A stretch of DNA of 64,000 nucleotides from Achromobacter pestifer. Its GTDB lineage: Bacteria; Pseudomonadota; Gammaproteobacteria; Burkholderiales; Burkholderiaceae_B. Below the pieces are notes generated by a model. That model was not told where the DNA came from. It did not search any database and worked only from the letters and a program-made list of their open reading frames with translations. The translations under genes and the position numbers were made by a program. This document shows, in pieces, positions 39,041 through 47,882 of this stretch (position 1 is the first letter of the stretch; every line of letters starts with the position of its first letter). Location of the stretch: NCBI RefSeq assembly GCF_013267355.1, contig NZ_CP053985.1, forward strand, positions 2,232,001 through 2,296,000, read 5' to 3'.

Positions 39041-41026
39041 TCACATCGTCGCCCGGGCATAGGCACGCAACAGCGCCACCGGCAGCGCAACGGGGTTCGT
39101 CACGATCCGGTAGCCGCGGAAACCGAACATGGCGCGCAATTGCGGTTCCGCCTTCGCGTCCAGCGCGACGCAATGCACGCGCACGCCCCGCCCGCGCAAT
39201 TCCAGCACCGCCTCGCGCGCGTCGTCCACCAGGTAGCGCGGATCATGCGCGTCCACGTCCGACGGTTCGCCGTCGGTCACGATGATGATGGCGCGCCGCT
39301 CTCCCGGCGCAAGCAGCGCCAGCGCGCCGGCGTGCCGTAGCGCCGCGCCCAGGCGCGTCGAATAGCGGGCCTGGGCCACGCCTATGCGGCCCAGGCCCGC
39401 AGCCGCCTGCGTCCCGGCGTCCAGCAATCGGTAGTAATACACCGCCGCCCGCGTGTCCGAGCAGAAGCCGTGCACGGCGATACGATCGCCTGCGCCCGAC
39501 GTGGCCTGCGCCAGCAGCAGCGCCGCGCGCTTTTCCAGGTCCAGCACCCTCTCCCCGGCGTCGGACGCCAGATCGTTGGCCGAGGCCGACAGGTCCAGCA
39601 GCACCAGCGTGCTGCTGGCGCAGGGCTGGCTACCGGGCCGCATGAAGAAGCGCGCGTCCGGCGCCAGATCCAGGCGCCGGTCGATCAGGACCTCGATCGC
39701 GGCATTCAGGTCGATGTCATCCCCTTCCCACTGCCGCCTCAGGCGGCGCGCGCGGCTCAGGCGGCGCGACTGCGGCAGGGCCAGGCGTTGCGCGAAACCG
39801 GCAGGCGCGGGCGGCGCAGCGCCGTCCCAGGCGGGCAGCTTCTCGATCACGGTGCACCAGTCCGGCCGGCTGCGGTCCAGCTTGTAATCCCACTCGGGAT
39901 AGAGATAGCGCCCCAGTTCCGTTTCGCCAGCGGCTTGCTGTACGTCTTCCCGCCCTTGCGATCCCGCATCGCTGGGCTCGGGCGCCATCCCCTGCGAACC
40001 CAGGGTCAGTTCCGGTGGTGGGTCGGCCGCGTCGCCGTGGTCCCACAGGTAAGCGTTGTCGTCGCGGTAAGGAACGGGCACGGCGTACTGCTGCGGATTG
40101 ACGCGCACCCGCATCTGGCCCAGGTCGTTGGCCAGCACCGATGCCAGGCGGCGAAAGGCCGCCGTGTCGCGCAGGTCGGTGGCCTGCGCCTCGAACAAGG
40201 TCCGCGCCTTGTTCACCCAATGGTTGTCATCGCGCAGCGACGGGTCCATCAAGAGCCGGCTCATGCGTTGGATCAGCGCCGCGAACCCCAGGTCCGCGGG
40301 ATCGGGCGGCGGCGGCACGAAGGGCAGGAACCAGCGGCGCACGCCGGGATAGTCGGCCGCCAGCAGCCGCTCCACCCGCGCATCCTCGATCGCGGACACC
40401 ACCGCCACGCCCATGGGCTTCAAGCTCAGTACCGGCTGCGCCGCAGGCGAGTAGCGCAGATGGGCTGCCGCATGCGCCACGGCCGCGCGATACAGCGCCC
40501 AGCGGTCGGCGCCATCCAGCACGGTATAGCTGTCCGGCACCAGCAGGTGCGAAGGTGCGAGGACGGGACGCGACGGCGGGCCGTCCAGCGCCGGACGCCG
40601 CAAGGCTTCGACCGCCATGCCCCTGCCCGACAGGCCGCATAAGAGCCACGACAGCCTGGCCTGCGCGGCGTCCAGTTCCGGCGCGCCCGCCTCGCCGTTC
40701 AAGGCCTCGCGGGCATAGGCATCGCGCAGCTGGAAGTAGGCGCGCAGCAAGGCGGGCTGGCGCTCGTAGCGCCGCAGGCCCGCCAGCATCCAGCGCCCCA
40801 GCCCGCCAGCCGTCAACTTCGCCATCAACTGGTCGAACCGCTCCGCCACGGCAGCGGCGCATTCCGGGTCCACGTCATGCAGTGATCCGATCCAGCGCCG
40901 CGCCTCGGCGGCCTGTTCTTCGCCGCTGCGCGCGGCCAGCCGGCGCAGCTTGTCGTCCAGCGTTTCGGCCAGGCGTGGGCTGACACTGCCCCCTTCCTCC
41001 GCGGACAGGATGGCTCGCATGTTCAT
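39041..41026 (-). CDS. VWA-domain protein of the CbbO/NorD type
   Basis: A 661-residue cytoplasmic protein. The C-terminal von Willebrand A domain (about 470-650) has an intact metal-site motif DLSAS (near 478) and TDGEPSDVD (near 600). The long N-terminal part (about 100-330) is like CbbO/NorD proteins. Its start overlaps the upstream AAA+ gene's stop by four bases (41023-41026), so they act together. In characterised pairs (NorQ-NorD, CbbQ-CbbO, RavA-ViaA) the VWA protein guides the ATPase to an enzyme to activate or insert a cofactor. Here the neighbours suggest AmiE as client (inference). Confidence 0.85.
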   Translation of the reverse strand: MNMRAILSAEEGGSVSPRLAETLDDKLRRLAARSGEEQAAEARRWIGSLHDVDPECAAAVAERFDQLMAKLTAGGLGRWMLAGLRRYERQPALLRAYFQLRDAYAREALNGEAGAPELDAAQARLSWLLCGLSGRGMAVEALRRPALDGPPSRPVLAPSHLLVPDSYTVLDGADRWALYRAAVAHAAAHLRYSPAAQPVLSLKPMGVAVVSAIEDARVERLLAADYPGVRRWFLPFVPPPPDPADLGFAALIQRMSRLLMDPSLRDDNHWVNKARTLFEAQATDLRDTAAFRRLASVLANDLGQMRVRVNPQQYAVPVPYRDDNAYLWDHGDAADPPPELTLGSQGMAPEPSDAGSQGREDVQQAAGETELGRYLYPEWDYKLDRSRPDWCTVIEKLPAWDGAAPPAPAGFAQRLALPQSRRLSRARRLRRQWEGDDIDLNAAIEVLIDRRLDLAPDARFFMRPGSQPCASSTLVLLDLSASANDLASDAGERVLDLEKRAALLLAQATSGAGDRIAVHGFCSDTRAAVYYYRLLDAGTQAAAGLGRIGVAQARYSTRLGAALRHAGALALLAPGERRAIIIVTDGEPSDVDAHDPRYLVDDAREAVLELRGRGVRVHCVALDAKAEPQLRAMFGFRGYRIVTNPVALPVALLRAYARATM

Positions 41027-41829
41027 TCCAGGTTCGCGTCGACCAGCGCCCGCAGCGCCGCCGCCATGTCGGGGTCGTCGGTCAGCGCGCGAGTCATGGT
41101 CATGTCGCAGCTCTCGGCGGGGCTGACGCCGTCGCGGATCAGGATGCCGGCATAGATCAGCATGCGGGTGGATACCCCCTCGTCCAGTCCATGCCGCTTG
41201 AGCTCGCGCGAACGGTGCGCAATGCGCACCAGCCGGTCCGCCAGCCCGGCGTCTATGCCCGCCTCGTGCGCCACGATCTCGGCCTCGCGCCCGGGTTCCG
41301 GGTAATCGAAATCCAGGGCCACGAAGCGCTGTCGCGTGGAGGGCTTGAGATCCTTGGCGCTGCTTTGATAGCCGGGGTTGTAGGACACCACCAGCTGAAA
41401 GTCTGGATGGGCCCGAACCACCTCGCCCTTCTTATCCAACGGCAGGATGCGCCTGGCATCGGTCAGCGGATGGATGACCACCGTGGTGTCCTGGCGCGCT
41501 TCGACGATCTCGTCCAGGTAGCAGATGCCGCCATGGCGTACCGCCATCGTCAGCGGACCATCGTGCCAGGCGGTGCCGTCCGCGTCCAGCAGGTAGCGGC
41601 CCACCAGGTCGGAAGCAGTCATGTCCTCGTTGCACGCCAGTGTGACCAGCGGGCGGCCCAGCTTCCAGGCCATGTACTCCACGAACCGCGTCTTGCCGCA
41701 GCCTGTGGGCCCCTTCAGGATCATGGGCAGCCGGTGCGCGTATGCGTGTTCGTACAACGCGGTTTCCCGCCCCGTGGGACGGTAGAAGGGTTCTTGCGCA
41801 ATCCGGTAGGTATCGAGCGGAGACGGCAC
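41023..41829 (-). CDS. MoxR-type AAA+ ATPase of the CbbQ/NirQ/NorQ family
   Basis: A 268-residue AAA+ ATPase. Walker A GPTGCGKT (residues 40-47), Walker B ICYLDEIVEA (about 101-110), sensor region VVSYNPGYQ (about 147-155) and the C-terminal CbbQ_C-like part are intact. The N-terminal EPFYRPTGRE is typical of NirQ/NorQ. It is 66 bp after amiE and overlaps the VWA gene. In the Pseudomonas amide operon a different ATPase-like gene (amiB) follows amiE; the position here is the same. Confidence 0.9.
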   Translation of the reverse strand: MPSPLDTYRIAQEPFYRPTGRETALYEHAYAHRLPMILKGPTGCGKTRFVEYMAWKLGRPLVTLACNEDMTASDLVGRYLLDADGTAWHDGPLTMAVRHGGICYLDEIVEARQDTTVVIHPLTDARRILPLDKKGEVVRAHPDFQLVVSYNPGYQSSAKDLKPSTRQRFVALDFDYPEPGREAEIVAHEAGIDAGLADRLVRIAHRSRELKRHGLDEGVSTRMLIYAGILIRDGVSPAESCDMTMTRALTDDPDMAAALRALVDANLE

Positions 41830-41895
41830 GGTTCATGTCCTCGGAAAGCGTCCATCCGGCGCAGGCCGGACAGACCGGATGGGCGGCAGGCGCGC

Positions 41896-42933
41896 CTAGC
41901 GATGCTTGACGTCCTCGTTGGGGATACCTTCCATTGGGCACTCCGGCGTGCCCACCGTCGACCGGGTGAAGGATTCGACCATCTTGCGCGTGCCCTCCGG
42001 ATCGTTGATCCAGTTGGCGTAGAAGTTGTACGGGCAGGCCGCGACACCGGTGGCCTCCTCGCCGGAATTGATCTTGCCGGTGTAGCCGCGGTGCACCAGC
42101 TTGAACAGGTGGTTCTGCGACTGCATGTTCTTGCGCGCGTCGCGGATCAGGCTGGTCGATAGCTCCGCGTACTGCACGCCCATGTCTTCCTCGCCGCATT
42201 CGCCCAGCGTGCGGCCGTCGAAGCCGATGATGGCCGAATGGCCGAAGTAGGAATAGACGCCATCGAAGCCCGCGGCATTGGCCACGGCCACATAGACGTT
42301 GTTCATCCACGCCATGGCCTTGGACACCATGACCTGCTGGTCCTTGGCCGGGTACATATAGCCCTGGCAGCGCACGATCAGTTCCGCGCCGCGCATGGCG
42401 CAATCGCGCCAGATCTCGGGGTAGTTGCCGTCGTCGCAGATGATGAGGCTGATCTTCAGGCCCTTGGGGCCTTCCGACACATAGGTGCAATCACCGGGAT
42501 ACCAGCCTTCGATCGGCACCCAGGGCATGATCTTGCGGTACTTCTGCACGATCTCGCCCTTGTTGTTCATCAGGATCAGCGTGTTGTACGGCGCCTTGTT
42601 GGGATGCTCTTCGTGACGCTCGCCCGTCAGTGAAAAAACGCCCCACACGTTGGCCTTGCGGCAAGCGTCGGCGAACACGGCGGTCTCTTCGCCCGGGATG
42701 GCCGAAGCGGTTTCGTACATTTCCTTGGCGTCGTACATGATGCCGTGGGTCGAGTACTCGGGGAAGATGACCAGGTCCATGCCGGGCAGGCCGCGCTTCA
42801 TGCCCACGACCATGTCGGCGATCTTGCGGGCGTTCTCCATCACCTCCGCGCGGGTATGCAGCCGCGGCATCTTGTAGTTCACGACGGCCACGCCCACGCA
42901 ATCGTTGCTGCTGGAGATATCTCCATGTCTCAT
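41896..42933 (-). CDS. amiE: Aliphatic amidase
   Basis: A 345-residue nitrilase-superfamily amidase that hydrolyses short aliphatic amides to carboxylate and ammonia. The catalytic triad is Glu59 (FPEYS), Lys134 (KYRKIMP) and Cys166 ([12 protein letters not shown]). The N-terminus [11 protein letters not shown] and the block [13 protein letters not shown] are near-identical to Pseudomonas AmiE. The C-terminus departs from that protein, ending in EDVKHR. No cofactor is needed by this enzyme class. It lies 25 bp downstream of the transporter's last gene, in the same operon. Confidence 0.95.
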   Translation of the reverse strand: MRHGDISSSNDCVGVAVVNYKMPRLHTRAEVMENARKIADMVVGMKRGLPGMDLVIFPEYSTHGIMYDAKEMYETASAIPGEETAVFADACRKANVWGVFSLTGERHEEHPNKAPYNTLILMNNKGEIVQKYRKIMPWVPIEGWYPGDCTYVSEGPKGLKISLIICDDGNYPEIWRDCAMRGAELIVRCQGYMYPAKDQQVMVSKAMAWMNNVYVAVANAAGFDGVYSYFGHSAIIGFDGRTLGECGEEDMGVQYAELSTSLIRDARKNMQSQNHLFKLVHRGYTGKINSGEEATGVAACPYNFYANWINDPEGTRKMVESFTRSTVGTPECPMEGIPNEDVKHR

Positions 42934-42958
42934 GACAATGCTCCTCGGTGGTTGACGG

Positions 42959-43648
42959 TCATACCGTCAGGAAAGATCTGACTTTTTCCTGGTCCAGGCT
43001 CTCGCGGCGCGCCTCGTGCACGATGCGGCCCCGGTCTATCACCAGGAAGCGGTCGGCCAGGTCCAGCGCGAAGCCCAGCATCTGCTCCGACACGACGATG
43101 GCGAAGCCGCGCTCCTCGCGCAGCGCGTTCAGGACTCGCGCGATGTCCTTGATGATGGAAGGCTGGATGCCCTCGGTAGGCTCGTCCAGGATCAGGACGC
43201 GGGGATTGGAAATGAGCGCCCGGGCGATCGCCAGCTGCTGCTGTTGTCCGCCGGACAGGTTGCCGCCCTTGCGCCGGCGCATCTCGTGCAGCACCGGGAA
43301 AAAGCGGTACAGGTATTCCGGCACGGTCTTGAGCCCGCTGCGTTCGGCGCCGGTCAGGATGTTCTGTTCCACGGTCAGGAACGGGAAGATCATCCGGCCC
43401 TGCGGCACGAAGGCCAGCCCGTTGCGCACGCGCTGGTAGCTCTCCATGCCCGCCAGCTCCACGCCGTCCAGCCGGATGCTGCCCGAACCCGACCGCAGCA
43501 TGCCGATCAGCGCCTTGAGCAAAGTGGTCTTGCCCATGCCGTTGCGGCCCATGATGGCCACCGACTCCCGCGGCTCCACCTCGAAGCACACGTCGTGCAC
43601 GACGTGGGACTCCCCGTAACTCACGTTCAGTTTGTCGATCCGGAACAT
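42959..43648 (-). CDS. urtE: Amide/urea ABC transporter ATPase, UrtE/FmdF-branch
   Basis: A 229-residue branched-chain/urea-type ATPase (LivF-like). Walker A GRNGMGKT, signature [15 protein letters not shown], Walker [17 protein letters not shown] (residues about 155-170, the EGIQP signature of UrtE). It pairs with the LivG-like subunit at 43664. It is 15 bp after that gene. Confidence 0.9.
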   Translation of the reverse strand: MFRIDKLNVSYGESHVVHDVCFEVEPRESVAIMGRNGMGKTTLLKALIGMLRSGSGSIRLDGVELAGMESYQRVRNGLAFVPQGRMIFPFLTVEQNILTGAERSGLKTVPEYLYRFFPVLHEMRRRKGGNLSGGQQQQLAIARALISNPRVLILDEPTEGIQPSIIKDIARVLNALREERGFAIVVSEQMLGFALDLADRFLVIDRGRIVHEARRESLDQEKVRSFLTV

Positions 43649-43663
43649 GGCGCGCCCTCCTAT

Positions 43664-44461
43664 TCAATGGCCCAGGTAGACGTCCAGCACGCGCGGATCG
43701 GCCTGCACCTCGGCCACGCTGCCTTCGCTCAGCAACCTGCCTTGGTGCAGCACCGTGACCTTGTGCGCGATGCGCTTGACGAAGTCCATGTCGTGCTCGA
43801 TGACCACCATGGATTTTCCGCGCGAGATGCGCGCCAGCAGCTCAGCCGTCTGTTCGCGCTCGCGCGGGCTCATGCCGGCCACCGGTTCGTCCAGCAACAG
43901 CAGTTGCGGGCTCTGCATCAGCAGCATGCCGATCTCCAGCCATTGCTTTTGCCCGTGGCTCAAGCGGCCCGCCTTCTCCGCCAGGCGGTCCGCCAGGAAC
44001 ACCTGCCCGGCCATGTCCTGGATGCGCTCGCGGACTTCCGGCGTGCGCCGGAACCGCAGAGAGCGGACCACGCCATGCGCGTTCGGCAGCGAGATCTCGA
44101 AGTTCTCCAGCACTGTCAGGTCCTCATAGACCGATGGCGTCTGGAACTTGCGTCCGACGCCGGCGCGCACGATGTCGAATTCCGCCATCCGCACCAGATC
44201 CCGGCCCTGGAACATCACCCGGCCCGCGGACGGCCGGGTCTTGCCGCAGATGATGTCCAGCAGCGTGGTCTTGCCCGCGCCGTTCGGGCCGATGATGACG
44301 CGCAGTTCGTCCTGCGCCACGCGCAGGCTCAGGCCGTCCACGGCCCGGAACCCGTCGAACGAGACCGTCAGGTCCTCGACGCTCAGGATGGCGCCGGGCG
44401 CCGGGCGGTCGCTGCTGATTTCCATGCTGGCGGGCTCCTGCAGGTCCAGGGTGGCGCTCAT
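43664..44461 (-). CDS. urtD: Amide/urea ABC transporter ATPase, UrtD/LivG-like
   Basis: A 265-residue ATPase with Walker A GPNGAGKTTLLDIICGKTRP, signature LSHGQKQWLEIGM (the SHGQKQWLE form is typical of UrtD) and Walker B LLLDEPVAGMS. ATG 44461 (MSATLDL) overlaps the upstream stop by four bases. The frame is open far further upstream but only antisense to function. Confidence 0.9.
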   Translation of the reverse strand: MSATLDLQEPASMEISSDRPAPGAILSVEDLTVSFDGFRAVDGLSLRVAQDELRVIIGPNGAGKTTLLDIICGKTRPSAGRVMFQGRDLVRMAEFDIVRAGVGRKFQTPSVYEDLTVLENFEISLPNAHGVVRSLRFRRTPEVRERIQDMAGQVFLADRLAEKAGRLSHGQKQWLEIGMLLMQSPQLLLLDEPVAGMSPREREQTAELLARISRGKSMVVIEHDMDFVKRIAHKVTVLHQGRLLSEGSVAEVQADPRVLDVYLGH

Positions 44462-45504
44462 CGCGCACTCCCCGCGGCGCGGCGCGCCTGAATCTGGCCG
44501 AACACGCCGGCCAGGCCGTTGGGCATGACCACGACCACTGCGATGAAGATGGCGCCCAAGAAGTACAGCCACACTTCGGGGAAGGTCTCGGACAGATAGG
44601 ACTTGAGAAAGCCGATCAGCAAGGCGCCGACCACGGCGCCAGGAATCGACAGGCGGCCGCCGACCGCCGCATAGATCACCATCTCGATCGAGGCCACCAC
44701 GCCTATCGCTCCCGGAGAGATCAAGCCCACCTGCAGGGTGAAGAAGGCGCCGCCGATCGCGGACAGGACCGCGGCCACGGCGAAGATGCAGGCCTTCACG
44801 TGCGCGGTGTCGTAGCCCGAGAAGCGCACGCGGTCCTCGCGGTCGCGGATGGCGATCAGGATCTTTCCCAACCGGCTGCGCACGACGGCCAGCGCCGCCA
44901 GCATCGCCACGATCAGCGCGCCGGATTCGATGAAATACAGCACCTGCTTGCCGTCGTCGCCGACGATGTCCCAGCCCAGCAGCGTGCGGAAGTCGGTGAT
45001 TCCGTTGGCGCCGCCCGTGTCTCCCTGTTGGCCGACGATGAGTACGGTCAGCGTCATCGCCAGGGCCAGCGTCACGATGGCGAAGTACACCCCGCTGACC
45101 CGTTTGCGGAAAATGGCCAGCGAAAACAGATAGGCTGCCAGACCCGGCAGGACCACGATCAGCAACAGCGTCAGCGTCAGCGAGTGGAACGGCTGCCACC
45201 ATGCCGGCAGGCTCTCCACGCTGCTCCACACCATGAAATCGGGCAGATCCGGCGCGGATGCCTCCAGCTTCAGGAACATGGCCATCATGTACCCACCCAG
45301 TCCGAAGAAGATGCCTTGCCCGAGGCTCAGCACGCCGCTGTACCCCCATGTCAGCACGACGCCTATCGCGACGAAGGCGAACGCCATGTACTTGCCGACC
45401 AGGTTCAGCCGGAACGGGTCCAGCGACAGGGGCAGGACCGCCAGGATCAGCGCCGCGACCAGCAGGATCGCGATCTCTTCGGTTTTCCGGTGTAAGGCCT
45501 TCAT
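44458..45504 (-). CDS. urtC: Amide/urea ABC transporter permease, UrtC/LivM-like
   Basis: A 348-residue membrane permease with about nine hydrophobic segments. Typical UrtC features: YMAFAFVAIGVVLTWGYSGVLSLGQGIFFGLGGY (split over residues 38-72) and the EAA-like region around FSGYDTAHVKACIFAVAAV. Overlaps urtD by four bases and follows urtB after 4 bp. Confidence 0.9.
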   Translation of the reverse strand: MKALHRKTEEIAILLVAALILAVLPLSLDPFRLNLVGKYMAFAFVAIGVVLTWGYSGVLSLGQGIFFGLGGYMMAMFLKLEASAPDLPDFMVWSSVESLPAWWQPFHSLTLTLLLIVVLPGLAAYLFSLAIFRKRVSGVYFAIVTLALAMTLTVLIVGQQGDTGGANGITDFRTLLGWDIVGDDGKQVLYFIESGALIVAMLAALAVVRSRLGKILIAIRDREDRVRFSGYDTAHVKACIFAVAAVLSAIGGAFFTLQVGLISPGAIGVVASIEMVIYAAVGGRLSIPGAVVGALLIGFLKSYLSETFPEVWLYFLGAIFIAVVVVMPNGLAGVFGQIQARRAAGSAR

Positions 45505-45508
45505 CGCA

Positions 45509-46411
45509 TCATCCCCGAGTCTTGTTGGCGAACAGCCCGTTCGGGCGGAAGTAAAGGACCAGGATCACCAGCACCAGGATCGTTACCTTGGCCATCGAAC
45601 CGCTCATCAGGTACTCCAGCGTGGTCTGCGACTGCGCGATGGCCAGGCCGGAGAACGCGGTTCCCAACAGGCTCTGCACGCCGCCGAACACCACCACGAT
45701 GAACGAATCGACGATGTAGAGCTGACCCGTGCCGGGGTTGGTCGACCCGATCATGGTGAAGACGCAGCCCGCGATGCCCGCCAGGCCGGAACCCAACGCA
45801 AAGGTCATCGCGTCCACGCGCCGCGTGTTGATTCCGACGGCGCCCGCCATCGCGCGGTTCTGCGTGACGGCGCGCACCCGCAAGCCCCATGCGCTGCGGT
45901 ACAGCAGCAGGTAAACACCCACGGCCACCAGCAACGTCAGGCCCAGGATGAAGATGCGGTTCAGCGGAAACTGCAGGTCGGGCGTCGGCTCCCACGCGCC
46001 GCTGAGCCAGGAGGCCAGCGGCACGCTGACCTCTTGCGCGCCGAACACCGAGCGGTAGGTCTGCTGCAGGATCAGGCTCAGCCCCCAGGTCGCAAGCAGC
46101 GTGTCCAGCGGACGGTTGTAGAACCAGCGGATGAAGCCGCGTTCAAGCACATAGCCGAATGCGAAGGTGACCAGGAACGCCAGCGGAATGGCCGCGAACA
46201 GATAGACGTCCATCCAGCCCGGCGCCCAATGTTGGAACGCCACCGAGACCACGTAGGTCGTATAGGCCCCCATCGCCATCAACTCGCCGTGTGCCATGTT
46301 GATGACGCCCATCAGGCCGAACACGACCGCCAGGCCGATCGCCATCAGCAGAAGAATGCTGAAGAGGCTGATCCCGTTGAAAAACTGCATTGCCGCGATG
46401 TCGAGATTCAT
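45509..46411 (-). CDS. urtB: Amide/urea ABC transporter permease, UrtB/LivH-like
   Basis: A 300-residue permease with LivH/UrtB pattern (MAIGLAVVFGLMGVINMAHGE near the N-terminus; AVTQNRAMAGAVGINTRRVD EAA-type loop near residue 190). ATG 46411 (MNLDIAAM) is used; a short upstream extension in the same frame is not family-like. It lies 69 bp after the binding-protein gene. Confidence 0.9.
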   Translation of the reverse strand: MNLDIAAMQFFNGISLFSILLLMAIGLAVVFGLMGVINMAHGELMAMGAYTTYVVSVAFQHWAPGWMDVYLFAAIPLAFLVTFAFGYVLERGFIRWFYNRPLDTLLATWGLSLILQQTYRSVFGAQEVSVPLASWLSGAWEPTPDLQFPLNRIFILGLTLLVAVGVYLLLYRSAWGLRVRAVTQNRAMAGAVGINTRRVDAMTFALGSGLAGIAGCVFTMIGSTNPGTGQLYIVDSFIVVVFGGVQSLLGTAFSGLAIAQSQTTLEYLMSGSMAKVTILVLVILVLYFRPNGLFANKTRG

Positions 46412-46480
46412 GATCACGTTCCAGGCTGCGCCGGCGGCATCGCCGCCGGCCATGGGCTTGCGCGCATCCGCAAGCGTCGG

Positions 46481-47674
46481 CTACAGCTTCGGGAAGGGAT
46501 TGGGCTCGATCAGGTCCGCCGACTCCCAGACCACGTCGAACTGCCCGTCCGGCCGGGCCTTGCCCACGCGCACCTTTTTCCAGACGTGATGGTTGGTTTC
46601 ATGCACGCGCACGGTGCCCTCCGGCGCCTGCAGCGTCAGCCCCGCCGAGGCCGCGATCACCTTGTCTGGATCGAACGAACCAGCCTTCTCCACGCCGAGC
46701 TTCCACAGGTACACACTGTTGTAGGCGACCTCCATCGGGTCGCCGATGACGCGGTCCTGGCCGTACTTGGCCTTGAAGGCACGGACGAACTTTTCGTTGG
46801 CCGGATTCTGCAGGCTTTGGAAGTAACCCATGCAGGCGTAGTAGCCCGCCGCGTTGTCCTTGCCTATCCCTTCAATCTCGTTCTCGGACACGACCGTGGA
46901 CAGGAGCACGACGCGCGTGCCGTCCAGGCCGGCCGCGCGCAACTGTTTGTAGAACGCCACGTTCGATCCGCCCACCACGGTGCTGTAGATGCACTCGGGC
47001 TTGGCCGCCTTGATCTTGTTGATGATGGAGGAGAATTCGGTGTGCCCCAGCGGCGCGTACTCTTCGCCCACCACCTTGGCGTTCATGCGCGTGATGGCCG
47101 GCTTGGCGATCTTGTTGCAGGTACGGGGATAGATGTAGTCAGAGCCGACCAGGAAGAAGGTCTTGCCCTTTTCACGCGCCATCCATTCCACCGCCGCGAT
47201 CACGGATTGCGTGGCTTCCTGGGACGGGTAGAACACCCTGGCGTCCTGCTCCTGGCCCTCGTAGTAGGTGGGGTAGTAAAGCAGGCCCTTGCTGCGCGCC
47301 AGCACCGGCAGCAGCGCCTTGCGCGAAGCCGAGGTATAGCAGCCCACAATGGCCGCGACCTTGTCCCGGTCGAGCAGCTTGCGCGCTTTTTCGGCGAACA
47401 CCGCGTTCTCGCTCGCGCCGTCCTCGACCACGGGTTCGATCTTGCGGCCCATCACGCCGCCCGCGGCGTTGATCTCTTCGATCGCCAGCTTCTCCGCGTC
47501 CACCAGCGACGCCTCGGCGATCGCAATGGTGCCGGACAGGGAATGCAGCAGGCCCAATTTGACGGTGTCTTGGGCGTAAGCCTGACGGGGCAAGGCTGCC
47601 ATCCCCGACGCGGCGCTCAGTAGGACCATGGAGCCGCTGTGCTGCAGAAAGCGGCGGCGGTTGTATACGCTCAT
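46481..47674 (-). CDS. urtA: Amide/urea-type periplasmic binding protein (FmdD/UrtA-like)
   Basis: A 397-residue binding protein of the AmiC/UrtA group. Residues 1-34 hold RRRFLQ followed by a hydrophobic stretch and AYA, so export by Tat is plausible. The mature part starts DTVKLGLLHSLSGTIAIAEASL and contains AIVGCYTSASRKALLPV and FFLVGSDYIYPR. ATG 47674 follows an AGGAG site. Given the amiE context the ligands are probably short amides or urea. The first gene of the operon; a structured leader lies upstream. Confidence 0.9.
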   Translation of the reverse strand: MSVYNRRRFLQHSGSMVLLSAASGMAALPRQAYAQDTVKLGLLHSLSGTIAIAEASLVDAEKLAIEEINAAGGVMGRKIEPVVEDGASENAVFAEKARKLLDRDKVAAIVGCYTSASRKALLPVLARSKGLLYYPTYYEGQEQDARVFYPSQEATQSVIAAVEWMAREKGKTFFLVGSDYIYPRTCNKIAKPAITRMNAKVVGEEYAPLGHTEFSSIINKIKAAKPECIYSTVVGGSNVAFYKQLRAAGLDGTRVVLLSTVVSENEIEGIGKDNAAGYYACMGYFQSLQNPANEKFVRAFKAKYGQDRVIGDPMEVAYNSVYLWKLGVEKAGSFDPDKVIAASAGLTLQAPEGTVRVHETNHHVWKKVRVGKARPDGQFDVVWESADLIEPNPFPKL

Positions 47675-47700
47675 CGTTGCGCTCCTGTGCGTTTCTGAAG

Positions 47701-47755
47701 GCAAGCCTCCGGCTGGGGCTTGCTTGCAAGCCCTGAGCTGCCCGGGATTGGGCAG
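47701..47755 (-). promoter_or_regulatory. Competing hairpins in the amide operon leader
   Basis: Three stems are seen in the leader RNA: CTGCCC/GGGCAG with a hexaloop AATCCC (47738-47755), GGGCTTG/CAAGCCC (47716-47733, loop CAAG), and GCAAGCC/GGCTTGC (47701-47723, 9-nt loop). The last two share 47717-47723 and cannot form together. The final stem ends about 16 nt before the AGGAG ribosome site. An ANTAR protein is encoded at the operon's far end, so this leader is a reasonable target; however, the hexaloop lacks the G at position 4 expected for ANTAR sites and no U-tract follows. Confidence 0.45.
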
Positions 47756-47815
47756 GCGCCTTTGCCGACCACATCACGACGACTGCCGTCCGCCCGCAGC
47801 GTCCACGCTTCTTCA

Positions 47816-47831
47816 GGCAAAGCTCCGCCCA
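47816..47831 (-). promoter_or_regulatory. Sigma-54-like -24/-12 promoter element
   Basis: TGGGCGGAGCTTTGCC on the minus strand has the invariant GG and GC dinucleotides exactly 10 bp apart and matches TGG, G and TTGC of TGGCACG-N4-TTGCW. Transcription would begin about 12 nt further, near 47805, giving a 130-nt leader. Such a promoter fits nitrogen-source genes. No enhancer site is obvious, so this is provisional. Confidence 0.4.
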
Positions 47832-47882
47832 CGGCGCATCGAAACGCCATTCGAAGAAAAGCGATGGACAAACGGAAAACGA

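Noticed and set aside
47738..47755. A canonical two-hairpin ANTAR binding site
   Set aside because: The hexaloop AATCCC has A at position 1 but no G at position 4, and no second hexaloop of the right type lies next to it. I keep the leader hairpins as a candidate target but not as a recognised ANTAR motif.
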